Shown here: one piece after another, positions 1 through 14,196 of the stretch
Position numbering within the stretch: position 1 is the stretch's first letter
Layout of the letters: each line of letters opens with the position of its first letter
Notes under the pieces: generated by a model
The model's database searches: none
Seen by the model: only the letters and a program-made list of their open reading frames with translations
What the model was told of the DNA's origin: nothing
Translations under genes and position numbers: made by a program
Assembly: GCF_901709675.1 (NCBI RefSeq)
Contig: NC_051104.1
Span: 2,518,501 to 2,582,500, forward strand
Source: Syngnathus acus
Taxonomy: Eukaryota; Chordata; Actinopteri; Syngnathiformes; Syngnathidae
Direction of reading: 5' to 3'
Length of the DNA: 64,000 nt

Positions 1-96
1 TATATAACTTTTAACACATGATGCAGTAATTTCAACCATAAAAATGTCCAAATGTTTTTGTACTGTATTTCAAATGTGAAAATCCATCAGTGACTA

Positions 97-2846
<2,750 letters not shown>

Positions 2847-2861
2847 GGCGGCGGCGCCCTG

Positions 2862-5129
2862 CTGTGACAGACGCAACAGCTCATCGGATTAAAACGCAGC
2901 CTTCGTAACACATCGTGTCCTAAAATCAAACGTCATGTCGTGCGTGTCCCGACATTATCTCCCAAATCACTGTTGTTGTCACTAAAACCGTAAGCCATGT
3001 GGCAACTGGGACATATGCGCCATAAATCCGCTTTGGACCAGTCCCGCTCGCCACTGGGCTGCGTAATGCTCTCAATTACGCTTCAGTTTCTTTTTCTACC
3101 CAACTTAGGACGGTTTGGAAAATGACATGACTCGACGGAGGCTCTGCATTCAATATCAAACTGAAGATGGCTGATGTCGCTGTGAACAGTTGCAGTGTGT
3201 TTTTTTGCTGTGGTCGCCAAAGGCCTCGTGCCCGACCGCACCGCCAGATTGAAAACATCAGCGCGGTTTTCGGTCCTCCTTCCGGCATTAGCGGCATTCT
3301 TCTCTGACACGCTTGTAAAGAAGGCCTAGAAGGGGGGGGTGGGTGTAGCTCGGATCGATTAGCAAGCCACGACACGGAGGGTTAATTGGCGTGCTCGTAT
3401 TTTGGTTCTGAGATCAATTTGCCAAGTGGTGACTTCGGGGAGGAGCGCCAGGGGGAGTTCACAGGGTTCTCGCAGCTCTACTGCAAAAGTAAACATCGAA
3501 ATCAGCAAAAAAAAAAACGATTGTCACGATTGTGACTTGTTTTAGGGGCAACAGCTCAGTGGCCTAGTGGTAGAGTGTCCGCCCTGAGACTGGAAGGTTG
3601 TGGGTTCAAACCCCGGCCGGGTCATACCAAAGACTATAAAAATGGGACCCATTGCCTCCCTGCTTGGCACTCAGCATTAAGGGTTGGAATTGGGGGGTTA
3701 GATCACCAACTGATTCCCGAGCGCGGCACCGCTGCTGCTCACTGCTCCCCTCTCCCCCAGGGGATGGATTAAAATCACACGGGGATGGGTTAAATGCAGA
3801 GGACAAATTTCACCACACCCAGGTGTGTGTGTGACGATCATTGGGACTTTAATCTTAATCTTTAATCTTAACAGTAGGTTGGGTTGTTGGTCGGTTGGCA
3901 AAAAACGTGCCAACTTCAGCAGATGGAACGAGAAGGAAGATTACCAGAATAGAGGATTTGCTTTAAGAGGATCATAAAAAAGAAGAAGAAAAAACTGAGC
4001 TCATTCATCATGACACAATGAGTTTCAATCTGATGACCCATTTTATGGGGCAACCCACCAGTTGGACTCAAAAACCACAACATTTAAAGCTCCGCCTCCC
4101 TAAGGAAAATTACTTTTAACACTAAAGAATGCCAAATTCCTACATTGCGATTGAGACTAACTGAAGTGAGGGTTCCCATGCAAGTCAAATTAGCGCATCC
4201 ATATCAAAATATCAATATGTGCTCCCCCGGAGGATCTTTCATTTAAAAATCCAGTCGATTCCGTCAAAGAGCGCTGCTAGCCGTGGGACGGCAAGAAAAA
4301 CCCGCCTCGCTCTAATTATTGGAACGCATTTTCATTAGGAACAACATCCCGTTAGCCCGAGGGAACTCGACCTACTATTCTGCTTCGCATACAAACGTGC
4401 CCCAAAAGACACAATAGCCAAGGAAGGTGAGGAGTTGACCAGAAAGGAGGCCTACGTGTAATCAAACACAAATTAAATTGTACGGAAGAGCGCCTTCCTA
4501 TATTTTGATGTTAAATTGTATTAAGGCTAACTTGGATGCGTGCCAGTTTAAAATGTGCTCACTTTCTACTCAGGCTGAATAAGTAGCATGAATTTGGCTA
4601 TTCGTGTAAAAGTAAAAGCCTAATTGACACTTTCAATTTTGATAGCCTGCAGGTCCTCACTTCATTCATTTCCATCTCGGTGGCTTTGGTGAAAAAGTGC
4701 TATTGCTCTCATAAGCTTGAATGAATATAATAATAATATATATGTATATGGCACCCAGTTGGAGCTTCAAATATTGCTTGACTTGAACAAAGCACTCAAA
4801 AATTGGCGACCCAAAATAAATAAATAAATGACAAATAACCCAATTTTGGGGCCCCGAGCCACAGTTTGTGTACCCCATCCAGAGCGTAGCATTGCCTGGA
4901 ATGGGTGTGCGTGTCCCAATACTTTTGTCACGTTTGCTGCATACTGATGACTTCTTTGTTGATGCCAGGCCCACCCACGTGACAAAGACCACTTTGCATT
5001 TGTCCTTACCTTCCTTCCTTTTGAGTCTTCTTTTCGCCGCCTTTCTTCTTGTCTGACAGTTACACAAATGGAAAAAGAAAAAAGAAAGGGGGGGAAAAAA
5101 GAGCTATTCCAAGCGGAAGCGATCCGCCC
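2862..5129. other. Region upstream of YES1 coding exon; no gene seen
   Basis: Apart from the SINE at 3546-3871, I see only AT-rich unique sequence, short homopolymers and no open frame with coding character. It is most easily read as the intron between a noncoding first exon of YES1 and the exon that holds the start codon. Confidence 0.5.
3546..3871 (+). mobile_element. tRNA-derived SINE
   Basis: A 5' tRNA-like head carries a box A match (TGGCCTAGTGG, 3560-3570) and a box B match (GGTTCAAACCC, 3603-3613). A non-tRNA body of about 230 bp follows, ending in a short repeated tail of ATCTTA-type units (about 3849-3871). This is the layout of a fish tRNA-derived SINE rather than a tRNA gene, because no 3' acceptor stem closes after box B. 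It sits upstream of the YES1 coding start, probably in a 5'UTR intron. Family name not assigned. Confidence 0.85.
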
Positions 5130-5420
5130 TCATCGCGCGTGCATGCGTGCACCGTTAAGTAGAAACCAATGTGCTGATGGGGTGCAGCATGCTCCAGTCA
5201 GCTCCCCGTCAGCTGGTGCTCGCGTTCCTTTTGGACGCGGACGCTCGCGCGCGGCGCGGCGGCAGCATGTCCCGACTGACACAGGCCTCGAAGGGCGAGC
5301 GGAGCCGAGATTTGTGGCCGGGCCTGCTCCGCTGCTGCCGCTCCGCTCCGCTCTGCTCTGCTGCAGCTTGAGGACACAACGTGCACAATGAAACAGAAGG
5401 AGCTCACACGCATCCAAAAG
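5130..5420 (-). promoter_or_regulatory. CpG-rich block, candidate YES1 promoter / first exon
   Basis: This is the only strongly CG-rich stretch between YES1 and ADCYAP1, with repeated CGCG and GCGGC-type words at 5225-5275 and repeated CTCCGCT/CTCTGCT words at 5325-5365. YES1 in vertebrates has a noncoding first exon and a CpG-island promoter, and the spacing of about 2.4 kb from the coding exon is suitable. No TATA box is seen. Assignment to YES1 rather than to an unseen transcript is inference. Confidence 0.4.
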
Positions 5421-6428
5421 AGAAACGGAGGGAGGGGGTCTCAACGATTAAAGGACGCTGGTTGACATAAGTGGAGCTTCAGCGACCTCAAATGGAGATT
5501 CCGTGCTAGTACAACTGTCAGAAAAGAGCGAAGCCACCAGCGCCGGCGATTCTCTATAAATAGCATCGCTGCTAAAATTGCACTTCTCAAATCGTCGCTT
5601 CCACGAGATTTATTTATTTTCAATCTATTGACACTGAATGAGTCGTTAAAATGTTTTTTTTTTTTATTCATGCACACGGAGAGCGCTCATTTAATATAGT
5701 CTCGTGGGAGACGTGACGTGGATCTGAGAGAACCTAATTGTTTGGCCATAAAGTGCACATTCCTTGTCAGGCCGCTAGGAGGCAATGTTTCTCAAGAATG
5801 ATAATGCATTTTGAGAATCGCCGTAATCTCGTAATGATGTGAACTCATTGTAATTTTCTACATTCATCTATTTTTGCGCTTTCACTTTTACTGTCACTTT
5901 CCTTTATTTCCTTTACAATGGAGTGCCATGAAACGAATGAACTTCTCTTGATGGCCTCAAATTTGAAATCAGTAACTTTTGGGGAAAAAGGACTTCAGGC
6001 GTGGCTGTTGGAGCATGAGACGTTCACGTATAAAAAACCAAGGCAGTATGATAACAAAAAAAAAAATTTGAATCAATTATGAATCAAATTATGAAAACGA
6101 GCCAAAACATAGTATTACATAAACGCATCTATCTCTCCTACCGGGCTACATAAACTCGACAGTGCTTGTAAATTATTAATAACAACACTATTAATATCCT
6201 GACAAAAACTTGATGACTCATATCCTAACATGGGACTTTTTTTTTTTTTTTTTTGCATTTCAGCACTTGGACAGCGCCCCACCTACCCCCACCGCCCGCA
6301 CTCCGCTTATTAGCGACATCCATACAAATGAAGCGGACCGGCCAGACGGAAGGACAAACAGACGGACGAGCTCCAGTGGGACTTGATGTCGTGGGCACCT
6401 CCCCCGCCCGCCCTCCCACCTTGGCGAC
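5421..6428. other. YES1-ADCYAP1 intergenic DNA; nothing recognised
   Basis: AT-rich sequence with short poly(A) and poly(T) runs (for example 5651-5663 and 6238-6254). No gene, repeat family or RNA gene was recognised. Confidence 0.5.
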
Positions 6429-6651
6429 CATAAAAAGCAGCCCAAAGCAAGAGCAGAAGGAGGGACACGCACACTCCCAAAAAGTTGTCTGTCACGCAAA
6501 TGTTTGGAGGAGGACACTGCCACGCCACGGAGGACACCAGACACCCACAAGAAGAAGAAGAAGGAGGAGAGGGAGAGGAGGAGGAGGAGGGGGAGGCAAG
6601 AGGAAGAGGCGCTTGCATCTCACGCCTGCGTGCACACGGGCTCTTCCACCA
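6429..6651 (+). promoter_or_regulatory. ADCYAP1 TATA-like element and 5' noncoding exon
   Basis: A TATA-like CATAAAAAG lies at 6429-6437. About 30 bases later begins a purine-rich stretch with GAA/GAG/AGG repeats (6551-6606), and a good donor (CCACCA|GTAAGT) follows 6651. The matching acceptor (TTTGCAG, ending 6767) precedes the exon containing the PACAP start codon. I therefore read about 6460-6651 as the noncoding first exon. The transcription start is inferred only from the TATA spacing. Confidence 0.5.
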
Positions 6652-6771
6652 GTAAGTACAAACAAAAAGACACACTTTCTTTTTTTTTTTAATATAAACA
6701 TGTCTGAAGCTGGGCCAGCTATGTCAAAAGTGTGCTTGAGCTCATGTTACCTTTTTGTTTTTTGCAGCAAA

Positions 6772-8071
6772 ATGTCCAGCAAAGCGACGCTCGCCTTGCT
6801 CATCTATGGCATCTTCATGCGCCACGGCGGCGGCAGCGGATCGCACCTGGGGCTCGCCTTTCCCCAAGTCACGTATGTAGAAAACAAAAAAAATCTCTAA
6901 AAGCTTTCATTATTTTTACCTGCCATTTGTATGATGATTATCAAAATCATGTTTGCAGTTTCCAGACAGTTTTAGAGCATGACATTTATAGCCCACTACT
7001 TTCCAGTTATTTTTCAAATTGAAATTATTCTAAAGACTTTTTTTATACTGTATTTATCGACAGAATTGTGCTTTTTAATATTTTTGTAGTTTGCAAATTC
7101 ATTTGTAATTTTGTCATTTTTTACAAATATTCTAACATGTTGTAAAATAGTATATTAATTCTTTTTTATTGTTTTTTGTTTTTCAGCACTCGTTTAAATT
7201 TAAAATTCTCACCCCCAAATTCCACCTTTTTTGTTTGGCTATTTTAATCTTATTTTGATCTTTTTTTTTTCCTTCGGTTGATCCGATCGGGCAACAAATC
7301 CATACTAAGTGGCCTCCAAACATCCACCAGGGACAGGCAGCCACAGTAATGAGATTTACACGCATGCCAGACCACTGGATGGATAACCCACCTGCTCAAA
7401 AAAACAACAATAAAATAATAAAGGATTGACTTTTTTTGTTTCCGTCTTCCCGTCGCTTGCAGACTTGAGGGCGAATTGTACGACGGAGACGGGAACTCGC
7501 TGCCGTCTTTGGATTACGACGGGCAGCAGCTTCAGGTGAGAACTCCAGCCATGGGGACGCAAGACCACGACGTCTTCTCCTTGTATTACCCGCCGCCCGA
7601 CAAAAGGTACGACGGGACCGAGCCAGAAATTCACCGCCCTTTCTAATTATTATTTTTTTTACGTGGGCCTTGGATTTTATTTCCTCAGGACGGAAAGGCA
7701 CGCAGACGGCATGTTCAACAAAGCGTACAGGAAAGCGTTGGGACAGTTGTCGGCCAGGAAGTATCTTAATTCTCTCATGGCCAAGCGGGTCGGGTAAGAT
7801 GTCAACGTGGTTGTGTTTGTTGCACGACGTCGTATTTGCTCTGAAGGGAATTAATCCCGTCACGGTTTTGCTCGTCTCTTCCTCTAGCGGCAAGGCGCTG
7901 GACGACAGCGGCGAGCCGCTGTCCAAGCGTCACTCGGACGGCATCTTCACGGACAGCTACAGCCGCTACCGCAAGCAGATGGCGGTCAAGAAGTACCTGG
8001 CCGCCGTGCTGGGCAAAAGGTACAGACAGAGAGTTAGGAACAACAAAGGACGCCGGCTGACTTACTTGTAG
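6772..8071 (+). CDS. adcyap1: ADCYAP1, PACAP precursor
   Basis: Secreted neuropeptide precursor; PACAP signals through class B receptors that raise cAMP. Coding exons 6772-6872, 7463-7606, 7689-7793 and 7888-8071 sum to 534 nt, 177 residues. A signal peptide ([13 protein letters not shown]...) opens the protein. The third coding exon encodes the GHRH-like PACAP-related peptide ([19 protein letters not shown]...). The last encodes PACAP ([18 protein letters not shown]...), preceded by KR and followed by GRR, the amidation and dibasic cleavage signal. PACAP-27 would end in the usual AAVL followed by GKR. The first three coding exons all end in phase 2, so any can be skipped without a frameshift, as in known vertebrate splice forms. 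The long form of PACAP has one extra Asn before its C-terminal Lys (see findings). Start chosen at the first ATG after the 5' acceptor, directly before the signal peptide. Confidence 0.97.
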
Positions 8072-8217
8072 CACCCCCACCCTCACTGAAACATGTCAAG
8101 CGCTTTTCGTGTTTCTTTATGTATGAAGGAAGCCATTAAAAGGAATATTTTGATAACGATGCCGTTTTATGGACTACTTGAGAAATGGGGATGTTTTGTG
8201 TGTCAATTGCAAGGGGG

Positions 8218-8223
8218 AATAAA
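8218..8223 (+). terminator. ADCYAP1 poly(A) signal
   Basis: AATAAA 147 bases after the PACAP stop codon. An ATTAAA-type hexamer also occurs near 8138. Confidence 0.6.
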
Positions 8224-8289
8224 TGCTTGAAAAGACAATCAGCGTCTGTGACATTAAGCTGCTGTAGTTGTGTCGTTTATCCACAGCAG

Positions 8290-8398
8290 ACTCGAGGACG
8301 TAGATTTGCGCGGCGTAGACTTTGACGCCCTCCTGGACGGGGAGGACTTTGAGGCTTTTTGGGGGGACTGGCTCAAACGGCTCCCCCCGAAATTCCCG
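8290..8398 (+). CDS. Orphan coding exon A (acidic, 36 codons)
   Basis: The exon is bounded by a tandem acceptor (CCACAGCAG, so the exon may start at 8287 or 8290) and a perfect donor (CCG|GTGAGT). It reads through 36 codons in phase 2 to phase 0. The peptide is strongly acidic and aromatic in its first 28 residues (FDALLDGEDFEAFWGDW) and then has LKR and LPPKFP. Such a composition next to exact splice sites is unlikely by chance. No ATG precedes it in frame after the nearest stop, so it needs an upstream exon ending in phase 2. I do not recognise the family. It lies only about 65 bases after the ADCYAP1 poly(A) signal, so it could be an alternative ADCYAP1 exon or part of a separate gene that runs on to exons B and C. 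Confidence 0.45.
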
Positions 8399-11174
8399 GT
8401 GAGTCATATTTTTAGAGGGAAGCTGGGCTTCTGGTTCTGGCCCTCTTCCCTTTCTCCTCGCATTCTCCCCTTTGCTGAAATGTCTTCAGTGTGAGGATTT
8501 CTTGAATACGTTTGGGGTCCTTTTCTTCTTCCACAAGTGAGCTTAAACCTTCCGCTCTTGTTCAGTGCGAATGTTGTGTTTGTGTGTGTGTGTTAATAAG
8601 CAAACAAAAAACACCCGCCTCTCTCTGACCATCTAACAAGTATCATCACCGTTAAAGAAACAAGACGAAGCGGCTAAAATTAAGAACCCAATTATTATTT
8701 TTTTGCTTACGAGCAAACTACAAACAAAATCAATACTTGTTACATGGTTGTTCCTAGCGAGAGACGCATGAAGTTTGCACCTTCTGGTTCCACTTCTGTG
8801 CTTCCCTTTCTCACTTTTTCTCAGAAAGAAAATGTTTTTTTAAAAAAAAAAAATGAAATGCATGATTAAAATAAGAGAAAGAAATGTTCTTGCCTTCTGC
8901 AACACACACACACAGCACACATCAAGCATCTCCTGACCGCGGCATAATATGAATGTAAACCAGCCAAGTGAGTGGCTCTTAATGTCCTGCTTGACATTTT
9001 TACTTAATTTAATTTTTTGATTGTGCACTGAGACAAACTGTGGAGGAAAAGCAGCGAGACAAAGTGCAAGTGAATTTTTGACTTTTATTTTGTGTGTGTG
9101 TGTGCTGACTGCTTTGCACTCTTCTGCAGGCTTTGTGACACAGGAAGCGGTTTTAGCGGCTGCGCTACCTTGCATCGACCTTTTTTTTTTGTCTAATTGC
9201 CCTGATGGCTATTTAAGAGGCCCTACAATGCTGCACACGATCAGCTCACATTTCCACCCCCCCCTTTCCTCATTGTCAAGCATTTTTTGTTAGTTTGGCC
9301 ATCAAGCATGAATTCCCCCCCCTCCCTTTTTTGTGCGTGTTTTTAAGCGAAGGCAAGGGAAAAATCCCTCGTGTTCAAAATGAGCCAACAGCCTTACAAA
9401 GATGACGCTCAAAGATATATTTCAAGTTCTATTTCGTGTGATTATTCTGATCATTACTAGTAGAGGATCTGGTTAAGTGTTGTAAAAGTTGTTGGAATAA
9501 ATTTTTGTAAACAACAAAAAAAATGCTCTGATCTTGTTTGAATGTGAAACACTTGAGTTCAAGCAAAAGGTTAGTCCTAACGCCCGGTTTCCATGGTGAC
9601 GTCGACACCAGTTGGTCTGTCGTGACTGTCCTTGTAGGACAGCACTGAAGTGGGGGGTCGCCACAATACAAACCTCCCAGCGAGGAGGCCGACAAGTAAA
9701 AAAAAAAAAAAACACTTCTGACGACAGGAAAAGTGGACATGTTGGATTCATTATTGTCCATTCATGTCAGAAAAAATAAAATAAAAAAACACCACTGTAC
9801 ACAATCTCGGTTCAACGCGGAGGCTGCAGTTGAAGGATGATGATGTCATCACGCCGCATAAACATTACTCCAGTTCATAATGTTCCATCCATCCATTTTG
9901 TTCGTCGCAGTGTGCCCTGCGATTGGCTGGCAACCGGTCCAGGGTGTCCCCCCCCTACTGCCCAATGACTGCTGGGATAGTCCAAATAAAATGACAGACA
10001 ACCAAAACAAAACTCTGCATTCTAGGCCAGATCTGCTTTCAAAATTAAATAATTTCTTTGCACAATCTAACTGGCAAACAAATGGAACATTGCGAGCCAA
10101 CGATGAGCCGCATGCTTGTTCCAGTAGGAGATCAAATCAACAGCAATCTGATCTAAGAAGATGTGAGGAGTAGGACGGGGGTTCCCGCACGCCTGTGGAG
10201 ACCCCCAGGAAGCGCCCCCCACTCCACCCCCACCCGGGTGAGCAGCAACGAGTGGCACCTCTAAAGTGTCAGTCTGAATTACAGTTCTTGGCAGCAAAAG
10301 AAAAACCCGACTCAGACAAACTTCGATTGGCGGCCAGAGTCCCTCCTTCCCCCATAACCCAATCAACTTGTGTTGCCTAGCAACCGCTTCCCAGTAGGAT
10401 GCGTTCGCCATTGGATGACCAAAGATCACGTCCGGTTGATCTCGCTCGGACGGCTTCCCGTCAAGGACAGGATGCTTGTGAAACACATCACAAGGTGATA
10501 AACACAATCAAAAACCAGCTGTTGCACAGGAAAAGCTCATTAAAATTAAATTAAAGCTTTATTTTCTCTGAGTATTTTATTGGTGCCACGCTGGACAAAT
10601 TCAAGTTTTACAGCAAGAATGTGGACAGTAAAAGCACGCAAGAATAATAAAACAAAATGGCTGACGTTTCCATGTGTGATAGACACGCCTACCAAATTTC
10701 ATGTACCGTAGCTAAGTGACGCTAGCTTTGGGGAAGAAAAGATGGCGGTCACAGTGAAAAGATCGATGAACCTTCTGGCGATTGCTCCTTCCTTGCGAAG
10801 ATCATCTAAACGAGGTCACTCACTTCGGAATCAGTTCACTCGCTCCCGCGCTTGTTCGTCTTCATTAGCGCCTTCCTGGGACTAGCGTCTCACGCGCACA
10901 CACGGGTGAGGAAGTGCTAATTGGAGAAAAAGCATTACACTCGGGAGAAATTAATTTTCTGTCACTTGTAGTTAGACACGCAGACTGTATTGGGAGTAGT
11001 CGACAGTTGAGCAAAAATATTGGGACACATTATCCCAAGGAGGATGTGCCCGCAATCTCCTCTGGAATAAAAACTCACCTTAACCAACATGTACACCCCA
11101 ACACTCATATTTCTCTTTTGCTGTTGTTTGACATTTACTTGTATTATATTTTCACACTCTCTACTTTGCCACAG
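8399..11174. other. No gene recognised; intron-like or intergenic
   Basis: Contains TG-rich and T-rich simple sequence, one LINE-tail-like fragment (9886-9978) and no convincing exon. If exons A and B belong together, this is an intron of 2,776 bp. Confidence 0.5.
9886..9978 (+). repeat. Fragment resembling a fish L2-type LINE 3' tail
   Basis: Begins with CCATCCATCCATTTT and continues with a CCTGCGATTGGCTGGCAACC-type block ending in GCTGGGATAG. Very similar text is scattered through fish genomes as the 3' end of L2-like elements. A shorter CATCCATCCATCCATTTTC fragment occurs near 49017-49035. The family call is from memory, not a database search. Confidence 0.5.
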
Positions 11175-11272
11175 ATGCCCACAGTCTCCTCTTGGATCAA
11201 ATTTGCGTCCATGCTGCCCGTGGTTAAGAAGTACAGAAAATGCAGCAGAGGATACGGCTTGAAGTGCAGAAG
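11175..11272 (+). CDS. Orphan coding exon B (basic, two cysteines)
   Basis: A strong acceptor (pyrimidine tract then TTTGCCACAG ending 11174) and a donor (AGAAG|GTAAAC) bound 98 nt that read phase 0 to phase 2. Phase 0 in matches the phase 0 end of exon A. The peptide begins MPTVSSWIKFASMLPVV, then KK, then YRKCSRGYGLKC, then RR at the junction with the next exon. Dibasic pairs around a 12-residue stretch with two cysteines seven residues apart look like a processed cyclic peptide, but no known hormone family matches that I can recall. Composition and splice sites favour a real exon; function is unknown. Confidence 0.45.
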
Positions 11273-13641
11273 GTAAACACATGCTAACATTAGCTTGCCC
11301 ACAACCTCCACTTTTCTGCAGCATGAACGATGGTACCGTCGTTGGTTTCTCATTTATTTTTAATTGCTGCTCTCAAATAGCGCGGCTATCTTTAGCCATT
11401 TGCACTTCATCTTTGCTGACTGATCCCGAAATAAAGTCACGCTTTTTTTTTTTTCCCAGCCGTCACTTTTTTGAGCAACTACGTGACTGCAAACGTCAAG
11501 GTTATGTTTGGCTTGTAATTGGATGGTGTCCACTCATCTGCTTCATTAAAGTGGGAGTGGCGGGCGACACATGCACACGCCTGATTCAATCCGTCGGTCA
11601 CGCTGGCTTCGTTTAGTTCCGCAGAAAATCTTTCACTTGCGTTTGGAAATGCCCTTGGTACACTTTTTTTTTACATTAAAAATAGAATTTCATGAAATAA
11701 ATAAAACATTGAATAAATACTTCAAATTGAAAAAACATAATTAAAGAGCAATTGAATTATCAAATAATAATCCCAAAACTAATTAAATGTATTTTTGGTC
11801 TTTATTTAGTCATCCAGGTGAGGCTCTTCTTCCCCTGCCAGCACGTCCCCCGGCCCATTGAAAAAAAAAAAAGTACAGTATACAGTATATTGCCCTGTGT
11901 AAAAGAAAAGTCGTGTTGTTGCCGTCTGATTGTAATGAAAACTCAGCGGGTTGACGAGCGCTCAAGCGGCTCAGCCGCAGGACGCTAATTGCGCTTTGGC
12001 ATCGCACACATTGACGACGGCTACGCTCGCCAGCTTTCTCCTGCAGGCGGTCCGTCGTGATCACAAACAAAATGAGGTCGACCATCATTTTTAATACATA
12101 CGTTTCGAATCCAATCAAAGAGCATTTTAATATATTTTAAAAACACCGATTTTACTATCATCGAAGCATATGGGCTGAAAGGATTCCCTTTCCTGTGGAA
12201 ATTCATCAGGAGAGAATCCAGTGTCAGAAACACGATTGAAGGAGACGTGGCGGGCGGGGCCGCAAGGGCATGCTGACACGCTTCCCGTGTGGCGCCATCG
12301 CACAATGGCTGCCTTTAATCTCACGTCTGTCGCCAGCATCCCGTCAGCTTCAAAGACCCACTCGGGTCCGACCCCAGCGTGTCCTTCACGAGCGACATCG
12401 TTGTTGTCTACCCGTCCACTTACGAATGACCCGACTTATGAGCTTTGGGGATACGGGTCTTGTGGAAAATTCCTAAAATTTGCAAGATGATTGACTTCTG
12501 AGTGCTCATCATCGTCGGGGGCATATTTATTTTACAAAAGTGTCCAAAAAGCAGAACTTTCAGGGAATGGATTTCGGAATTGAACCAAAAAATTGAGAAG
12601 AAAATACATTCTAGAAGTCGACCGAATTCTGTCCCTGAAGTCAACTAAAATACGTAAAAGACGCTGCCGCCTTTCTTCAGTTTTATTCAGCCTTTATTCG
12701 TTAAGTCTTTATTTTTTTTATCAGAAATAAAATAAGTCCTTGAAAACAGAAAAAGTTGTGTCGACACTCGACTCGGGGAGAAAGAAGTAACACGTCTTCT
12801 CCCATCCTCGCCTCTCTCCAGTGTCAAGAGCCTCGTTTGCGTCCTTCTTTCTCACGTCGCCACGGCAACGGCGGCAGAGCTGACATGTACGCCGACTTTG
12901 TGACACGCTCAAACTTGGCCAGATTGGACAAGAAGGCCTTAAAAAAAAAAAAAAAGCAAATATGTTCATTGTTGGGTGTTAATGACAGCAAATCCGTGAG
13001 CAAAGTTCAGTCCGAGCTTCCAGGTACTGACGTGTTTCCGTGGCAACGCCGTTCTGCCATTCAACTGCAAGCATTTCAATACGTGTACAAATAAGAACTA
13101 ATAACAAAAGCTCAAGGTTCTGGAGTGAGAAAAAAAATGTAAGACACGCACACACGTCAGATCGAAGTTATGCGCGATTAGTTATCCGGTAACCCGAAGC
13201 CAAAATGAAATAATAATATATACATTTATATTTTGCTGTGCAAATATTATATATATATATATATATATATAAACACAAAATGATATGCGAGGTGACTCAT
13301 CGCAGCTTTTATGCAGAAAACTCTGCAATGTCTGCGTCGTCGACTCTTTTACCTTACGCAGCTTTTGCCGCTAATTGGTCTTGGAATAATTCTGATCTAT
13401 TTCATAGCAGACATGAGCAAGAACGTGGAAATGACTTTTTGCTGCGAAACTCGAAAGGTTAAGGATCGGCGCGCCGGCCGGCCGACGCTAATGACGTCCG
13501 GCATGTCCATCAGTGGGTTGTAGCGACAGTCGCGCTTGACTCTGGAACATGCTAGCCGTCCTTTTCCGCATAAATTAGCTTTTCTTTGTGATATCGCACA
13601 CACGACAGCTTTCGCAAACACTTTTTCCAAATTCTTAATTA
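11273..13641. other. No gene recognised
   Basis: Unique AT-rich sequence with an (AT)n run at 13249-13271. No coding exon, RNA gene or complete repeat identified. Confidence 0.5.
13249..13271. repeat. (AT)n microsatellite
   Basis: About eleven uninterrupted AT dinucleotides. Confidence 0.9.
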
Positions 13642-14194
13642 CCATATTTTCCGGAGTATAAGTCGCACCGGAGTATAAGTCGCACCAGCCATAAAATGCA
13701 CAATAAAAGGGGAAAAAAGTCGCATTCGCAAAATCCAACACCAAGAACAGACATTAATAGGCAACAGGCTGAACGGTACGGTATGCTAATGTTACATAAA
13801 CACATGAAAGAGGAACTGAGAATGTGCCTGATGTAACATATTAGGAGTTATTCAAATAACTATAACATAAATAAGTTTATCGAACCATCTGTGTCACTCC
13901 AAATCATTAAATCCATCGAAATCTTCGTCCTCCGTGTCACTCATAAACAACTCCACTGACTCCGGAAGTAGATGCGGCGCTGACGTCAGACTCATCGTCA
14001 GTTGCAGTTCCAATTATTCCACAGGCCTAGAGCGCCTTTATGCGGTTTAGTGTGAAAATAACATGTGAAGTGATATACTAGTATCATCAAGTAATAATGT
14101 GTTAATAATTTCACATATAAGTCGCTCCTGAGTATAAGTCGCCCCCCCAACCAAACTATGAAAAAAACTGCGACTTATAGTCCGGAAAATACGG
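13642..14194. mobile_element. MITE with TATTTTCCGG terminal inverted repeats
   Basis: Left end CCATATTTTCCGGAGTATAA is the near-exact inverse of the right end, whose reverse complement reads CCGTATTTTCCGGACTATAA. The element is about 553 bp and is flanked by TA on both sides (13640-13641 and 14195-14196), as expected for a Tc1/mariner-type target duplication. Copies of GAGTATAAGTCGC recur inside both ends. There is no transposase frame, so it is non-autonomous. Confidence 0.85.
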
Positions 14195-14196
14195 TA

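Noticed and set aside
3560-3632. tRNA-like segment with box A and box B.
   Set aside because: It lacks a closing acceptor stem and is followed by a SINE body and tail, so it is not a tRNA gene.
6253-6900. Long plus-strand open frame across the ADCYAP1 promoter and first exons.
   Set aside because: It runs through a purine-rich repeat and an intron, and is in a different context from the clear PACAP start; low-complexity artefact.
9021-9293. Open frame with a signal-peptide-like hydrophobic start and an internal acceptor.
   Set aside because: No donor, no conserved text, and it ends in poly(T) and poly(C) sequence.
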